A stretch of DNA of 24,954 nucleotides from Ruminococcaceae bacterium UBA1730 (GTDB lineage: Bacteria; Bacillota; Clostridia; Oscillospirales; Acutalibacteraceae), in contig DCII01000022.1 of NCBI GenBank assembly GCA_002315935.1, forward strand, positions 1-24,954, read 5' to 3'. The notes under the pieces were generated by a model. It did no database searches, was not told where the DNA came from, and saw nothing but the letters and a program-made list of their open reading frames with translations. The number at the start of each line of letters is the position of its first letter. Within the stretch, counting starts at the first letter, position 1. The translations under genes and the position numbers were made by a program. Below, piece after piece: positions 1-7,743 of this stretch.

Positions 1-42
1 CACAATGTGCCTTGTTAGTTTATATTAATTGGTTACAGTTAG

Positions 43-94
<52 letters not shown>

Positions 95-99
95 CACAG

Positions 100-128
100 A
101 TTATCGCAAATCCAAGCACCCTTGTCAA
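100..128 (-). promoter_or_regulatory. Leftward promoter, proximal to the microsatellite
   Basis: Minus strand: -35 TTGACA (123-128), 17-nt spacer, -10 GATAAT (100-105). The predicted start is near 93-94, the first base of the GCTT/AAGC repeat. It would serve a gene beyond the left edge; a weak AAGG followed 6 nt later by GTG at positions 3-1 could be its start, but this cannot be tested here. Confidence 0.7.
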
Positions 129-150
129 CCCCTTTTTCTGAATTTATTTC

Positions 151-179
151 ATTATACCAATTCTTTTCCGAAAAGTCAA
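151..179 (-). promoter_or_regulatory. Leftward promoter, distal
   Basis: Minus strand: -35 TTGACT (174-179), 17-nt spacer, perfect -10 TATAAT (151-156). It lies about 20 nt past the stop codon of the S41 gene and in tandem with the promoter at 100-128. No terminator is visible between the S41 stop and these promoters. Confidence 0.75.
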
Positions 180-199
180 GATTTTAAATTGCTCCATAA

Positions 200-1405
200 T
201 CACGAAGCAAGAATATTGAATGCCGTTGCAAGCTGGTTATCGGTTTCCTCCGAAAGAAGATTGAAGCTCATTTCGTCTCCCGAATTGAGAGCAACCTCCG
301 TTGTCGGCGTTATTCCGACTCCCTCATAAATTGCACTTTCGCCGTTTTTCGGTTCAATAAGGGCAACCGTCAGCAGAACCGCACCGCCGTCTTCGAGAGC
401 AAAAAGCTCCTGCATCGTGCCGACTCCGGCAGTTTTCGTTCCGATAATCTGTGCCTGGCAGATGTCACGAAGGTCGCAGGCAAAAAGCTCTGCCGCTCCT
501 GCGGTATAAGAATTTGTCAACACAACAAAAGGCATCATCATGCTGCTGTTTTCAGCGGTAAAGACTTTGTCCTTATATATATTGCCCGTTTTATCCTTTG
601 CAACGGCGATATTTCCCGAAATTGCCGGAACGATAACATCTATGACCTTTGCGGCATATTCAATTGTTCCCTCGCTTGTTCCACGGACATCAAACACCAT
701 GCTCTCCGCTCCCTGCTCACGGAGCTTTGTCATGAGAGCCTTAAATTCGGTTGCGGTGTTTTTATAGAAGCCGTTAATTCTTATATAGCCGACATTTTCC
801 TTAAGATAACCTCTGACTCCGGGAACGGAAAAGCCGAGCATAACCTCTGCCGATTTGCTTTCGCCGTTTCTTTCATACTGAATCTGAACGGAGGTCAGAC
901 GGTCACCCGTAAAATATTTGGCAAGAGTCTGATAATTATATCTTGTAACCATGCTTTCGTTGACGGCAGTAATTGTATCTCCGCTCTTAATACCCGTCTT
1001 TTCGGCAGGCGAATCGGGATAAACATAGGTTACAACAAAGGAAGCATTTCCGTAATCATATGCGGTTTCAATTCCTATTCCCGTCACGCCGCCTTCAAGC
1101 TTTGCCGTATATTCGGAATATTCATCTGAGCTGAGATAGGTGCTGTTCGGGTCTCCCAGACCATTGACATAGCCCTCCGTCAATGCACCGTTAAGACGGC
1201 TACCGTCATCAATTGTTCCGTAATAATAATTCGAAATGATTTTGCTGATTTCATCAACAGATTCATAGGTCTGCGAACGCTGTGAAATATTGCTTATTAT
1301 TCCGTTATATATCTGCTTTGAAATTACCATCGTTGCCGCAAATGTGGCTGTGATTGAAATAATAACAAGAGAAAGGCATAACCCAAGAGATATTTTTTTA
1401 TTCAA
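200..1405 (-). CDS. S41-family (CtpA-like) PDZ protein, predicted catalytically inactive
   Basis: A 401-aa membrane-anchored homologue of C-terminal processing peptidases. Residues about 5-27 form an N-terminal membrane anchor, about 100-190 a PDZ domain, and about 195-370 the S41 core. In active CtpA/Prc enzymes the Ser lies in an SASASE-like motif and the Lys sits 25 residues later in a GKG motif. Here the equivalents are Gly303 (TAGAAE) and Val328 (AGVG); the conserved Gln332 is kept and the usual DLRxNPGG motif is degenerate (DVRGTSEG). I therefore infer a pseudoprotease that could act as scaffold or regulator outside the membrane. The start is TTG, with AAAGGAG 8 nt upstream. It is the last gene of the cdaR-ftsE-ftsX-M23 unit and is separated from the M23 gene by an intrinsic terminator that abuts its ribosome binding site. 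Family assignment is firm; inactivity is inferred from motif alignment. Confidence 0.9.
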   Translation of the reverse strand: MNKKISLGLCLSLVIISITATFAATMVISKQIYNGIISNISQRSQTYESVDEISKIISNYYYGTIDDGSRLNGALTEGYVNGLGDPNSTYLSSDEYSEYTAKLEGGVTGIGIETAYDYGNASFVVTYVYPDSPAEKTGIKSGDTITAVNESMVTRYNYQTLAKYFTGDRLTSVQIQYERNGESKSAEVMLGFSVPGVRGYLKENVGYIRINGFYKNTATEFKALMTKLREQGAESMVFDVRGTSEGTIEYAAKVIDVIVPAISGNIAVAKDKTGNIYKDKVFTAENSSMMMPFVVLTNSYTAGAAELFACDLRDICQAQIIGTKTAGVGTMQELFALEDGGAVLLTVALIEPKNGESAIYEGVGITPTTEVALNSGDEMSFNLLSEETDNQLATAFNILAS

Positions 1406-1422
1406 GTCTGCCGTCTCCTTTC

Positions 1423-1447
1423 AAAAAAGGCGGCACGAAGCCGCCTT
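1423..1447 (-). terminator. Intrinsic terminator between the M23 and S41 genes
   Basis: Minus strand: perfect 8-bp stem AAGGCGGC / GCCGCCTT with a 5-nt TTCGT loop, then a run of six T. The next gene's AAAGGAG follows almost directly, leaving no room for a separate promoter. S41 expression probably depends on readthrough. Confidence 0.88.
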
Positions 1448-1471
1448 GGAATGATTTATTCAGAGTTTCCT

Positions 1472-2857
1472 TTAATATCCGGGGCAGGAAACATAATTAA
1501 GAGGCTGAACTCTTGTAACATTTCCGTTTGCATCCTTTACTCTGACCTCAAAATGAAGGTGAGGACCGGTAACATTGCCTGTTGCACCGATTGCACCGAG
1601 CTGCTGACCCTTCTGAACAACATCGCCGACCGAAACATTAAGATATTTCGAATGAGCATAGAGAGTCATAGTACCGTCGCCGTGGTCAACAACGCAATAG
1701 TTGCCGAAGCCTGAATTCCATCCGCCGTCATTATGAGCGATGATAACCTTGCCACCCTGTGCCGCATAATAAGGCTTGCCGAGTGAAAGACTGTTGCCGT
1801 TTGAATCTCTTGTGCTTCCGCTTGAATCGCAGACACAGATATCAATTCCCCAGTGAGCACCGCCGCTCGGGTAACTCGGGAAGCCGGCAGTCACCGTCGT
1901 TTTGCCCTTAACAGGCCACATCATCTTGCCGTCATTGTTGAAGTTTTCATCCGGCGTATCGCCTTCGCTTGAGCCGTTCGCCTTGATGTAAGCATCAATC
2001 TGGGCTTCCAATTCTTCCATCTGTTTTTCCTGAGCCTTGATAGCGGCTTTATATTCCTCGCTGTCCTGGTCAAGCTCATTGATAACGCCCTGAACCTCTT
2101 TATATTTCTCGTCAACCTCGCTCTTCTTGCCTTCCTGAACGCTCTTACTGCTTTCAAGATCGGTCTGACGCTCATTAAGAGAAACAATCTGAGTTCCAAG
2201 CTCCGTCTTCTTTGCCTCAAGAGCAGTCTTGTTTTCCGCAAGCTGTTTCTGAAGCGAATCAAGCTCTTCTATTTTTGATTCAAGATTTTGAATGAGGGAA
2301 GCATCCTTCTCTGAAACTCTCGACATAAGCTCTTTTCTTGCAAAATAGCTTGAAATATCGTTCGATGAGAAAATTATTTCAAGGGTTGAAGCTTCTCCTG
2401 CCATATAGTTTTCTCTGATTCGACCGAGAAGCAAAGCCCTCGTTTCAGTCATAAGCTCATTTGTTTCGATTATCTGCTTGTTTATTTCCTCGGTCTGTTT
2501 GTTGATTTCGTCAATATCATTTGTAGTTGTGTCAATGGTATTCTGAATACTCTTGATATTTCCGTTGAGTGTTTCAATTCTGCTGTCGAGAATATCAATC
2601 TGCGATTCAATTGCGTTAATCTCGGAATTGAGCTTTCCGAGCTTTGTTTTGTTATCCTTGATTTCGCTGTTGACCTCGCCGAGCTTTTCTTCATTTTCCT
2701 GAATCTGTTTTTCAAGCTCATCATACTGTCTCTGCATATCCTCAAGAGACTGATCTGCCGAGGCCTGAGGAAAACCGAAGCTTATTGCCGAAACGACACA
2801 GGTCAATGCGAAAATAACGCAGAGAACCTTTTTTAATTTACCTGTCTTCAAGTTCAA
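1472..2857 (-). CDS. Secreted coiled-coil murein hydrolase, LytM/M23 domain (FtsEX partner)
   Basis: About 461 aa. A signal peptide (KTGKLKK, a hydrophobic stretch, then a likely ASA|DQ cleavage site) precedes a long coiled coil (about residues 35-290), rich in E/K/Q heptads, and a C-terminal LytM (M23) domain. The metal-site motifs are intact (HWGID; YAH; HLHFEV), so an active peptidoglycan endopeptidase is predicted, unlike E. coli EnvC whose LytM domain is degenerate. Family knowledge: such coiled-coil proteins (EnvC, PcsB, CwlO) are controlled outside the cell by FtsEX. The gene overlaps the end of ftsX by 20 nt. An in-frame ATG at 2974 lies deep inside ftsX and would put a non-signal extension before the signal peptide. 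I prefer TTG at 2857 (AAGGAAAGG 7 nt upstream); TTG at 2851 is equally possible. Confidence 0.88.
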   Translation of the reverse strand: MNLKTGKLKKVLCVIFALTCVVSAISFGFPQASADQSLEDMQRQYDELEKQIQENEEKLGEVNSEIKDNKTKLGKLNSEINAIESQIDILDSRIETLNGNIKSIQNTIDTTTNDIDEINKQTEEINKQIIETNELMTETRALLLGRIRENYMAGEASTLEIIFSSNDISSYFARKELMSRVSEKDASLIQNLESKIEELDSLQKQLAENKTALEAKKTELGTQIVSLNERQTDLESSKSVQEGKKSEVDEKYKEVQGVINELDQDSEEYKAAIKAQEKQMEELEAQIDAYIKANGSSEGDTPDENFNNDGKMMWPVKGKTTVTAGFPSYPSGGAHWGIDICVCDSSGSTRDSNGNSLSLGKPYYAAQGGKVIIAHNDGGWNSGFGNYCVVDHGDGTMTLYAHSKYLNVSVGDVVQKGQQLGAIGATGNVTGPHLHFEVRVKDANGNVTRVQPLNYVSCPGY

Positions 2858-3755
2858 CAAACTTCCTTTCCTTGAGATATTTTCTGATTGATGAGGATGA
2901 ACCGAATATGCCCGTGAACACGCCGATTCCGACAAATGCGGCAACAAGATAAAGAGCATAATCAAGGAATTCAACCGGCTTCATATTGCCGAATGACGAG
3001 AACATTGACATGAATGAACCGAGAGCAAATTCATAAAGACCCCATACCGCTCCCGTTGCAAGCAATCCTGCGATAATTCCGATTATGATTCCCTCAACAA
3101 TAAACGGAAGGCGTATGAATGAATTCGTTGCACCGACACTCTTCATGATGCTGATTTCAAGGCGTCTTGAGAACATCGTTACCTTGATGGTATTTGAAAT
3201 GATGAAAAGTGAAACTATAAGAAGCAGAGCAATTATTCCGAAGCTGACATATGTTAACGAATCTCTGATGCTCGCAAGCTGACCTGCAAGCTCGCTGTTT
3301 TCATGAACTCTCATGATACGCTCTGTGTTCTTTATATTTTCAACAACCTCGTTGAAGCGTGACATATCCGAAACGGTAACCTTGAACGCATTCGGAAGCG
3401 GATTCTCGTCAACCGATTCAAGGTAAGCACGAAGGCTGTCATCAAGCCCGGAAAGAATTTCCTGATAGGCTGAATCCTTTTCAACCTTTTCAACAGATGC
3501 AACATTGTCAATTTTGTTGAGGCTTGCTTCAACATAGCTCAATTCATAATCGTAGGTTCCGTCTTCAACATAAGCCATGATAACATTTTCAGCTTCAATG
3601 CCCGTGATGAAGGACTGGATATTCACAAGAGCCATGAACGCAACGCCGACAAGCATAAGACAGCTGAAGAGAACCGTTACCGAGGCAAAGCTCATAAGCC
3701 TGTTGACCTTGAGATTTCGGAAGCCTTCTTTTATAAGATAACTTAATTTACCCAT
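2838..3755 (-). CDS. ftsX: Cell division permease FtsX
   Basis: A 305-aa integral membrane protein with typical FtsX layout: one N-terminal membrane helix (about 20-45), an extracellular domain (about 46-165) that contacts the hydrolase partner, and three further helices (about 168-190, 217-240, 265-290) with the conserved ISIMKSVGATNSFIRLPF loop, ending in a basic cytosolic tail. With FtsE it forms the type VII ABC mechanotransmission complex that activates wall hydrolases at the septum. ATG overlaps the ftsE stop by one nucleotide (TAATG), implying translational coupling; its 3' end overlaps the M23 gene. Length is normal for Gram-positive FtsX. Confidence 0.95.
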   Translation of the reverse strand: MGKLSYLIKEGFRNLKVNRLMSFASVTVLFSCLMLVGVAFMALVNIQSFITGIEAENVIMAYVEDGTYDYELSYVEASLNKIDNVASVEKVEKDSAYQEILSGLDDSLRAYLESVDENPLPNAFKVTVSDMSRFNEVVENIKNTERIMRVHENSELAGQLASIRDSLTYVSFGIIALLLIVSLFIISNTIKVTMFSRRLEISIMKSVGATNSFIRLPFIVEGIIIGIIAGLLATGAVWGLYEFALGSFMSMFSSFGNMKPVEFLDYALYLVAAFVGIGVFTGIFGSSSSIRKYLKERKFVELEDR

Positions 3756-4702
3756 TATTTATCGCCTCCGTCAGAAACAAGTTCTTTGATGTGTGCAAGT
3801 GCTTCTTCGGGAAGACCTAAATCATCAAACGAAAAATCATCAACCACGGGAGAATGAATCTCGGGAGCCTTCTTTTCTTCTGCGGAAGCATTTTCCTTCT
3901 TTTGGTTGAAATTCATTGTCGGCTGTTCAACCTTTTCATCGGATGAGAAAACCGAATAATCCTCTTCGGGAAGAACAACATTTTCGTTTGTAAGCTCGCT
4001 GACTGCGTTGATGTGCGAGGTTGCGGCTTCTCTGATAACGGCATCTCCGTCCGAAACAATAGTACCCTTGTCGAGAATAAGAACTCTCTTGTCGAAGCAT
4101 CTGACAAGGCTGTGCTCATGGGTAACCATTATGACGGTTGTGCCGGCTTCGTTGAGACGCATGAGAAGCTCAACTATTTCATAACTCATCTGCGGGTCAA
4201 CATTGCCCGTAGGCTCGTCCGCAATGATGATGTCCGCATCATTCGCAAGTGCTCTTGCAAGAGCAACTCTCTGCTGTTCACCGCCCGAAAGCTCTCTGGG
4301 ATAGCATCTTGCTTTATCGTTAAGACCCATAAGGCTCAGAAGATAAGGCACTCTGCGGCGGATTTTCTTTTCTTTTGTTCCGATAACACGCATTGCAAAT
4401 GCAACATTATCGAATACCGTCATTGTTGGAATAAGTCTGAAATCCTGAAAAACTATGCCGAGCTTTCTGCGAAGCTTCGGAATGTTCTTTTTTCTCATTT
4501 TATTGAGAAGCATTCCGTCTATGGTGAGAGTTCCTGCCGAGGGGACCTCTTCTCTCATCATGAGCTTAAGGAATGTACTCTTGCCGGCACCGGAGGAGCC
4601 GACAACGAAAACGAATTCGCCGTCTGCAATGGTAATGTCAATATCCCTCAGAGCAACTGTTCCGTTTTCATACTTTTTGGAAACATTTTTGAATTCTATC
4701 AC
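3755..4702 (-). CDS. ftsE: Cell division ATP-binding protein FtsE with C-terminal tail
   Basis: ABC ATPase of the FtsEX complex, at the cytosolic face. Visible motifs: Walker A GSSGAGKST (35-43), Q-loop FQDFR (about 85-89), signature LSGGEQQR (138-145), Walker B IIIADEP (158-164) and His195 of the H-loop. At 315 aa it is about 85-90 residues longer than usual FtsE (about 225 aa). The extra part (about 231-315) is an acidic, low-complexity linker ending in a probable amphipathic helix (DDFSFDDLGLPEEALAHI...). The start is GTG with AAGGA 9 nt upstream. It lies 47 nt after the regulator gene on the same strand and overlaps ftsX by 1 nt. Confidence 0.95.
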   Translation of the reverse strand: MIEFKNVSKKYENGTVALRDIDITIADGEFVFVVGSSGAGKSTFLKLMMREEVPSAGTLTIDGMLLNKMRKKNIPKLRRKLGIVFQDFRLIPTMTVFDNVAFAMRVIGTKEKKIRRRVPYLLSLMGLNDKARCYPRELSGGEQQRVALARALANDADIIIADEPTGNVDPQMSYEIVELLMRLNEAGTTVIMVTHEHSLVRCFDKRVLILDKGTIVSDGDAVIREAATSHINAVSELTNENVVLPEEDYSVFSSDEKVEQPTMNFNQKKENASAEEKKAPEIHSPVVDDFSFDDLGLPEEALAHIKELVSDGGDK

Positions 4703-4749
4703 AGTATCAAATCCTTAAAAATCAAAATGTAAAGGGTGTGGACAGCCTA

Positions 4750-5832
4750 TCAATATTTAACAGGCTTTGCATCGAGATACTTCTTGACCATAAGGGCTAC
4801 CTTGAATACAATTGCGTCGTCAAATTCTCTTAAATCAAGACCCGTGAGTTTTTTGATTTTCTCAAGTCGGTAAACGAGTGTGTTTCTGTGAACGAAAAGC
4901 TTTCTTGAGGTTTCGGAAACATTGAGATTGTTCTCGAAGAATTTCTGAATTGTGAAAAGCGTTTCGTGGTCAAGGCTGTCAATCGAACCCTTCTTGAATA
5001 CTTCACGAAGGAACATATCGCAAAGAGTTGTGGGCAGCTGATAAATAAGACGGGCAATGCCGAGATTTTCGTAGCTGACAATGGTCTTTTCGGTGTCAAA
5101 TACCTTGCCGACTTCAAGAGCAATCTGAGCCTCCTTGAATGAACGGGCGAGGTCCTTAACGCCTTCAACTGTTGTTCCGATGCCGACAAGCACATGAGTA
5201 TAAAGCTCCGTGCTGAGAGAATCGGAGATTGAGCGTGCGAGCTTTTCGAGATCCTTTGTTTCGATATTGCTACGCACTTCCTTGACAATGGCGATGTCAT
5301 GCTCATTTATGTTAATAACAAAATCCTTATTCTTATCGGGGAAGAGATTCTGAACCGTGTCGAAAACAGATGCATCATTATGGTCTGTTATCCTGATGAG
5401 AATAACAACTCTTGTTGCTTCGCCGTTGAAGCGGAGTTCACGGGATTTCAGATAAATGTCTCCGGGAAGAATATTATCGAGAATGACATTCTTGATAAAA
5501 TTGCCTCTGTCAAATTTTTCTTCGTAATATTGCTTCAGATTTTCAAGTGACACACAGCAGATTGCCGCAAATCTGCCGGCAAGCTCATCAACGCCCTCAA
5601 CAAAAACAGCATACTCGGACTGAATATGTGAGCCGAAATTGCAGAAGGTATAACCGCTGATATAATGAAGCTCATTATCAGTAAAAACCTCGGCAGCGGT
5701 GGAGATAACCTCCCCTATCTTGCTCAGCTCGCTGCAGGCGATGATGGTTCCTGTTTCGTCAATAACTCCGAGAGTTCTGCCAACGGAGTCTCTCATCTGA
5801 TGAACAAGTCCTTGAAAAATTCTGTTTGACAT
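4750..5832 (-). CDS. CdaR/PucR-type transcriptional regulator
   Basis: About 360 aa. The N-terminal region (about 1-120; LVHQMRDSVGRTLGVIDETG) resembles the sugar-diacid recognition domain of CdaR. The middle (about 130-265) is the GGDEF-like domain of this family. The C-terminus (about 295-355; FFENNLNVSETSRKLFVHRN) is the PucR-type helix-turn-helix. Family members are usually ligand-responsive activators of sugar-diacid or purine catabolism, but no such pathway is next door. Instead it is the first gene before ftsE (47-nt gap), so it probably regulates, or is co-transcribed with, the FtsEX module. I chose ATG at 5832, with AAGGGG 11 nt upstream, over TTG at 5841, which has only a 2-nt spacer. 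Its leader contains a near-perfect palindrome (5863-5882). Confidence 0.88.
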   Translation of the reverse strand: MSNRIFQGLVHQMRDSVGRTLGVIDETGTIIACSELSKIGEVISTAAEVFTDNELHYISGYTFCNFGSHIQSEYAVFVEGVDELAGRFAAICCVSLENLKQYYEEKFDRGNFIKNVILDNILPGDIYLKSRELRFNGEATRVVILIRITDHNDASVFDTVQNLFPDKNKDFVININEHDIAIVKEVRSNIETKDLEKLARSISDSLSTELYTHVLVGIGTTVEGVKDLARSFKEAQIALEVGKVFDTEKTIVSYENLGIARLIYQLPTTLCDMFLREVFKKGSIDSLDHETLFTIQKFFENNLNVSETSRKLFVHRNTLVYRLEKIKKLTGLDLREFDDAIVFKVALMVKKYLDAKPVKY

Positions 5833-5862
5833 AAAAATCAATACCCCTTCGTTTTTTGTTAT

Positions 5863-5882
5863 CCGGCAAACCCATTTGCCGG
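5863..5882. promoter_or_regulatory. Palindrome in the regulator gene's leader
   Basis: Perfect 8-bp inverted repeat CCGGCAAA / TTTGCCGG with a 4-nt centre (CCCA), 30 nt upstream of the regulator's ATG and downstream of its promoter. On the minus strand no T-run follows, so it is not a terminator there. It could be an autoregulatory operator or an RNA hairpin near the ribosome binding site. A weaker repeat, TGTCTGA / TTAGACA, lies at 5889-5917. Confidence 0.6.
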
Positions 5883-5939
5883 CAGATCTGTCTGACCTGA
5901 AACTGTCAAGTTAGACAAATTGACCATCGGAACATATAC

Positions 5940-5968
5940 ATTTTACACAAATAAAAGCTATATTGCAA
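5940..5968 (-). promoter_or_regulatory. Promoter of the regulator-ftsEX operon
   Basis: Minus strand: -35 TTGCAA (5963-5968), 17-nt spacer, -10 TAAAAT (5940-5945). The predicted start near 5933 leaves a leader of about 100 nt before the regulator's ATG. Confidence 0.65.
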
Positions 5969-6304
5969 TAGATATTGAAGGATTTTTTCAAATATTTTTT
6001 GAATTTTTTGTGAATTGGGGTCGGTTTTTATTAATTTTCAACAAATAATGCAGTAATAGCCAATGTAAAATAAATAACCGCCGAAAAGCACATAAACCTG
6101 TTTTTTCGTTATTATCAACAAAACAATGAATAATAATTGTGCAGAATATATTCGGATATATTATTTGCCTGTTTTGTTTGTATATAATGCACACCAAAAG
6201 CATTCCGTAAGCAATAATAGAAGCAGTGCGTGGAATACTATATAATGATTCAATATATGCCAAAGAAAAAATTTCGGAAATAATATCTTTTTTCCGCAAA
6301 AGAC

Positions 6305-6333
6305 TTTTCAATTACGGAAAAGTGTGCTATAAT
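6305..6333 (+). promoter_or_regulatory. murA promoter
   Basis: -35 TTTTCA (6305-6310), 17-nt spacer, extended -10 TGCTATAAT (6325-6333, perfect TATAAT). The start near 6340 gives a leader of about 68 nt. Confidence 0.7.
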
Positions 6334-6407
6334 GCACTGAAATTAGAATGAGTTTTTATGTGAATTTTCAGATATATCGAATTTAAAGCGAAAAGAGGGA
6401 AACACTC

Positions 6408-7700
6408 TTGGAAAAATTCGTCATCAACGGAGGTAAGCCTCTGCACGGTGAGGTCACCATAAGCGGTGCAAAAAATGCGGCTCTTGCAATCATTCCCGCC
6501 GCAATTCTTTCAGAAGATATTTGCATAATCGAAAACCTCCCGACCTCAATCAGCGATGTCAACTATATGATGAAAACGCTCAGGCAGATCGGAGCAGGTG
6601 TCAGACTTATAAACAACAGCACGGTTGAAATTGATGCACGCCACATCAATTCATATATTATTTCGCACGAGATAACAAAGCACCTGAGGGCATCTTATTA
6701 TTTTATAGGTGCACTTCTCGGCAGATTCGGCAAGGCGAAGGTTGCCATGCCCGGCGGATGCTATCTCGGTCCGAGACCGATTGACCAGCACATCAAAGGC
6801 TTTGAGCTTCTCGGAGCAAACATTTCAATTGAAGATAACGCCATCGTTGAGGCAACCTCGGAAAAGCTTACCGGCAGTCCGATATATCTTGACATGGTTT
6901 CAGTCGGAGCAACCGTCAACATCATGCTTGCCGCAGTCAAAGCTTCGGGTCTGACGGTTATCGAAAACGCCGCAAAGGAACCGCATATTGTTGACCTTGC
7001 AAACTTCCTTAACTCAATGGGTGCGGATGTGCGTGGTGCAGGAACGGATGTTATCAAAATCAGAGGAGTTCCGCAGCTTCACGGCTGCACCTATTCCATC
7101 ATCCCCGACCAGATTGAAGCAGGCACATACATGGTTGCCGCAGCTGCATCCTACGGCGATGTTCTTGTTAAAAATGTTATTCCCAAGCATCTTGAATCAA
7201 TCTCAAATAAGCTCATTGAATGTGGTGCAATCGTCGAAGAATATGACGATGCAGTCCGTGTCATGCTCAGCAGAAAGCCTGCCAGATGCAACATAAAGAC
7301 AATGCCGCATCCCGGCTTCCCGACCGATATGCAGCCTCAGATGGCGGTTCTTCTTGCCATTGCCGAGGGAACAAGCATAATCACCGAAAGCATCTGGTCA
7401 AACCGTTTTCGTTACACGGAACAGCTCAACAGAATGGGTGCTTCCATCAGCGTTGACGGTCAGCTCGCAGTTGTTCAGGGCGTTGAAACTCTCAAGGGTG
7501 CTCCCGTCAGAGCGGATGACCTTCGTGCAGGAGCCGCAATGATTATCGCAGGTATCGCCGCAAAGGGCACAACGGAGATTGAAGATATTGTTCATATCGA
7601 CAGAGGATATGAATATGTTGTTGAGAAATTCAGTGCAATCGGAGCAGATATTAGGCGAGTTTATTATCCCGATTCCGATGCACTTGACACAGTTGGATAA
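6408..7700 (+). CDS. murA: UDP-N-acetylglucosamine 1-carboxyvinyltransferase
   Basis: 430 aa. It transfers enolpyruvate from PEP to UDP-GlcNAc, the first committed step of peptidoglycan precursor synthesis, in the cytosol. Visible: substrate-binding Lys22-Asn23 in SGAKNAAL, the catalytic, fosfomycin-target Cys118 in GGCYLGPRPIDQH, and the C-terminal DDLRAGAAM with the conserved Arg. Length and domain order are those of MurA. The start is TTG with GAGGG 8 nt upstream; no in-frame ATG sits better. It is transcribed from 6305-6333 and followed directly by a terminator. Firmicutes often carry two paralogues (MurAA/MurAB or MurZ), and which one this is cannot be decided from this window. Confidence 0.96.
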   Translation: MEKFVINGGKPLHGEVTISGAKNAALAIIPAAILSEDICIIENLPTSISDVNYMMKTLRQIGAGVRLINNSTVEIDARHINSYIISHEITKHLRASYYFIGALLGRFGKAKVAMPGGCYLGPRPIDQHIKGFELLGANISIEDNAIVEATSEKLTGSPIYLDMVSVGATVNIMLAAVKASGLTVIENAAKEPHIVDLANFLNSMGADVRGAGTDVIKIRGVPQLHGCTYSIIPDQIEAGTYMVAAAASYGDVLVKNVIPKHLESISNKLIECGAIVEEYDDAVRVMLSRKPARCNIKTMPHPGFPTDMQPQMAVLLAIAEGTSIITESIWSNRFRYTEQLNRMGASISVDGQLAVVQGVETLKGAPVRADDLRAGAAMIIAGIAAKGTTEIEDIVHIDRGYEYVVEKFSAIGADIRRVYYPDSDALDTVG

Positions 7701-7707
7701 TAATACC

Positions 7708-7733
7708 GGGCTGCCGCATGGTAGCCCTTTTTT
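7708..7733 (+). terminator. Intrinsic terminator after murA, abutting the walJ RBS
   Basis: GGGCTGCC / GGTAGCCC stem (8 bp with one G-T wobble), GCAT loop, six T. It is followed at once by GAGG and the walJ ATG 6 nt later, with no space for a promoter between. Confidence 0.88.
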
Positions 7734-7743
7734 GAGGTAAGAA

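Larger units (their letters stand above)
5842..6407. other. AT-rich divergent intergenic region
   Basis: Gap of about 565 bp between the minus-strand regulator gene and plus-strand murA. It contains the leftward promoter (5940-5968), its palindromic leader, and the murA promoter (6305-6333). The stretch 5970-6300 is AT-rich with several TATAAT-like words but no convincing gene, RNA structure or repeat. Nearer murA, the word CGGAAA or its complement recurs three times (about 6274-6320), significance unknown. Confidence 0.7.

Noticed and set aside
4013..4732. 239-aa open frame antisense to ftsE
   Set aside because: The opposite strand has the complete ABC ATPase motif set; this is a shadow frame.
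5863..5882. Terminator in the regulator leader
   Set aside because: No T-run follows the hairpin on the minus strand; the T-run lies on the wrong side for the plus strand.
5988..6311. 107-aa minus-strand open frame in the divergent gap
   Set aside because: TTG start without ribosome binding site, overlapping the murA promoter, AT-driven composition; treated as chance.
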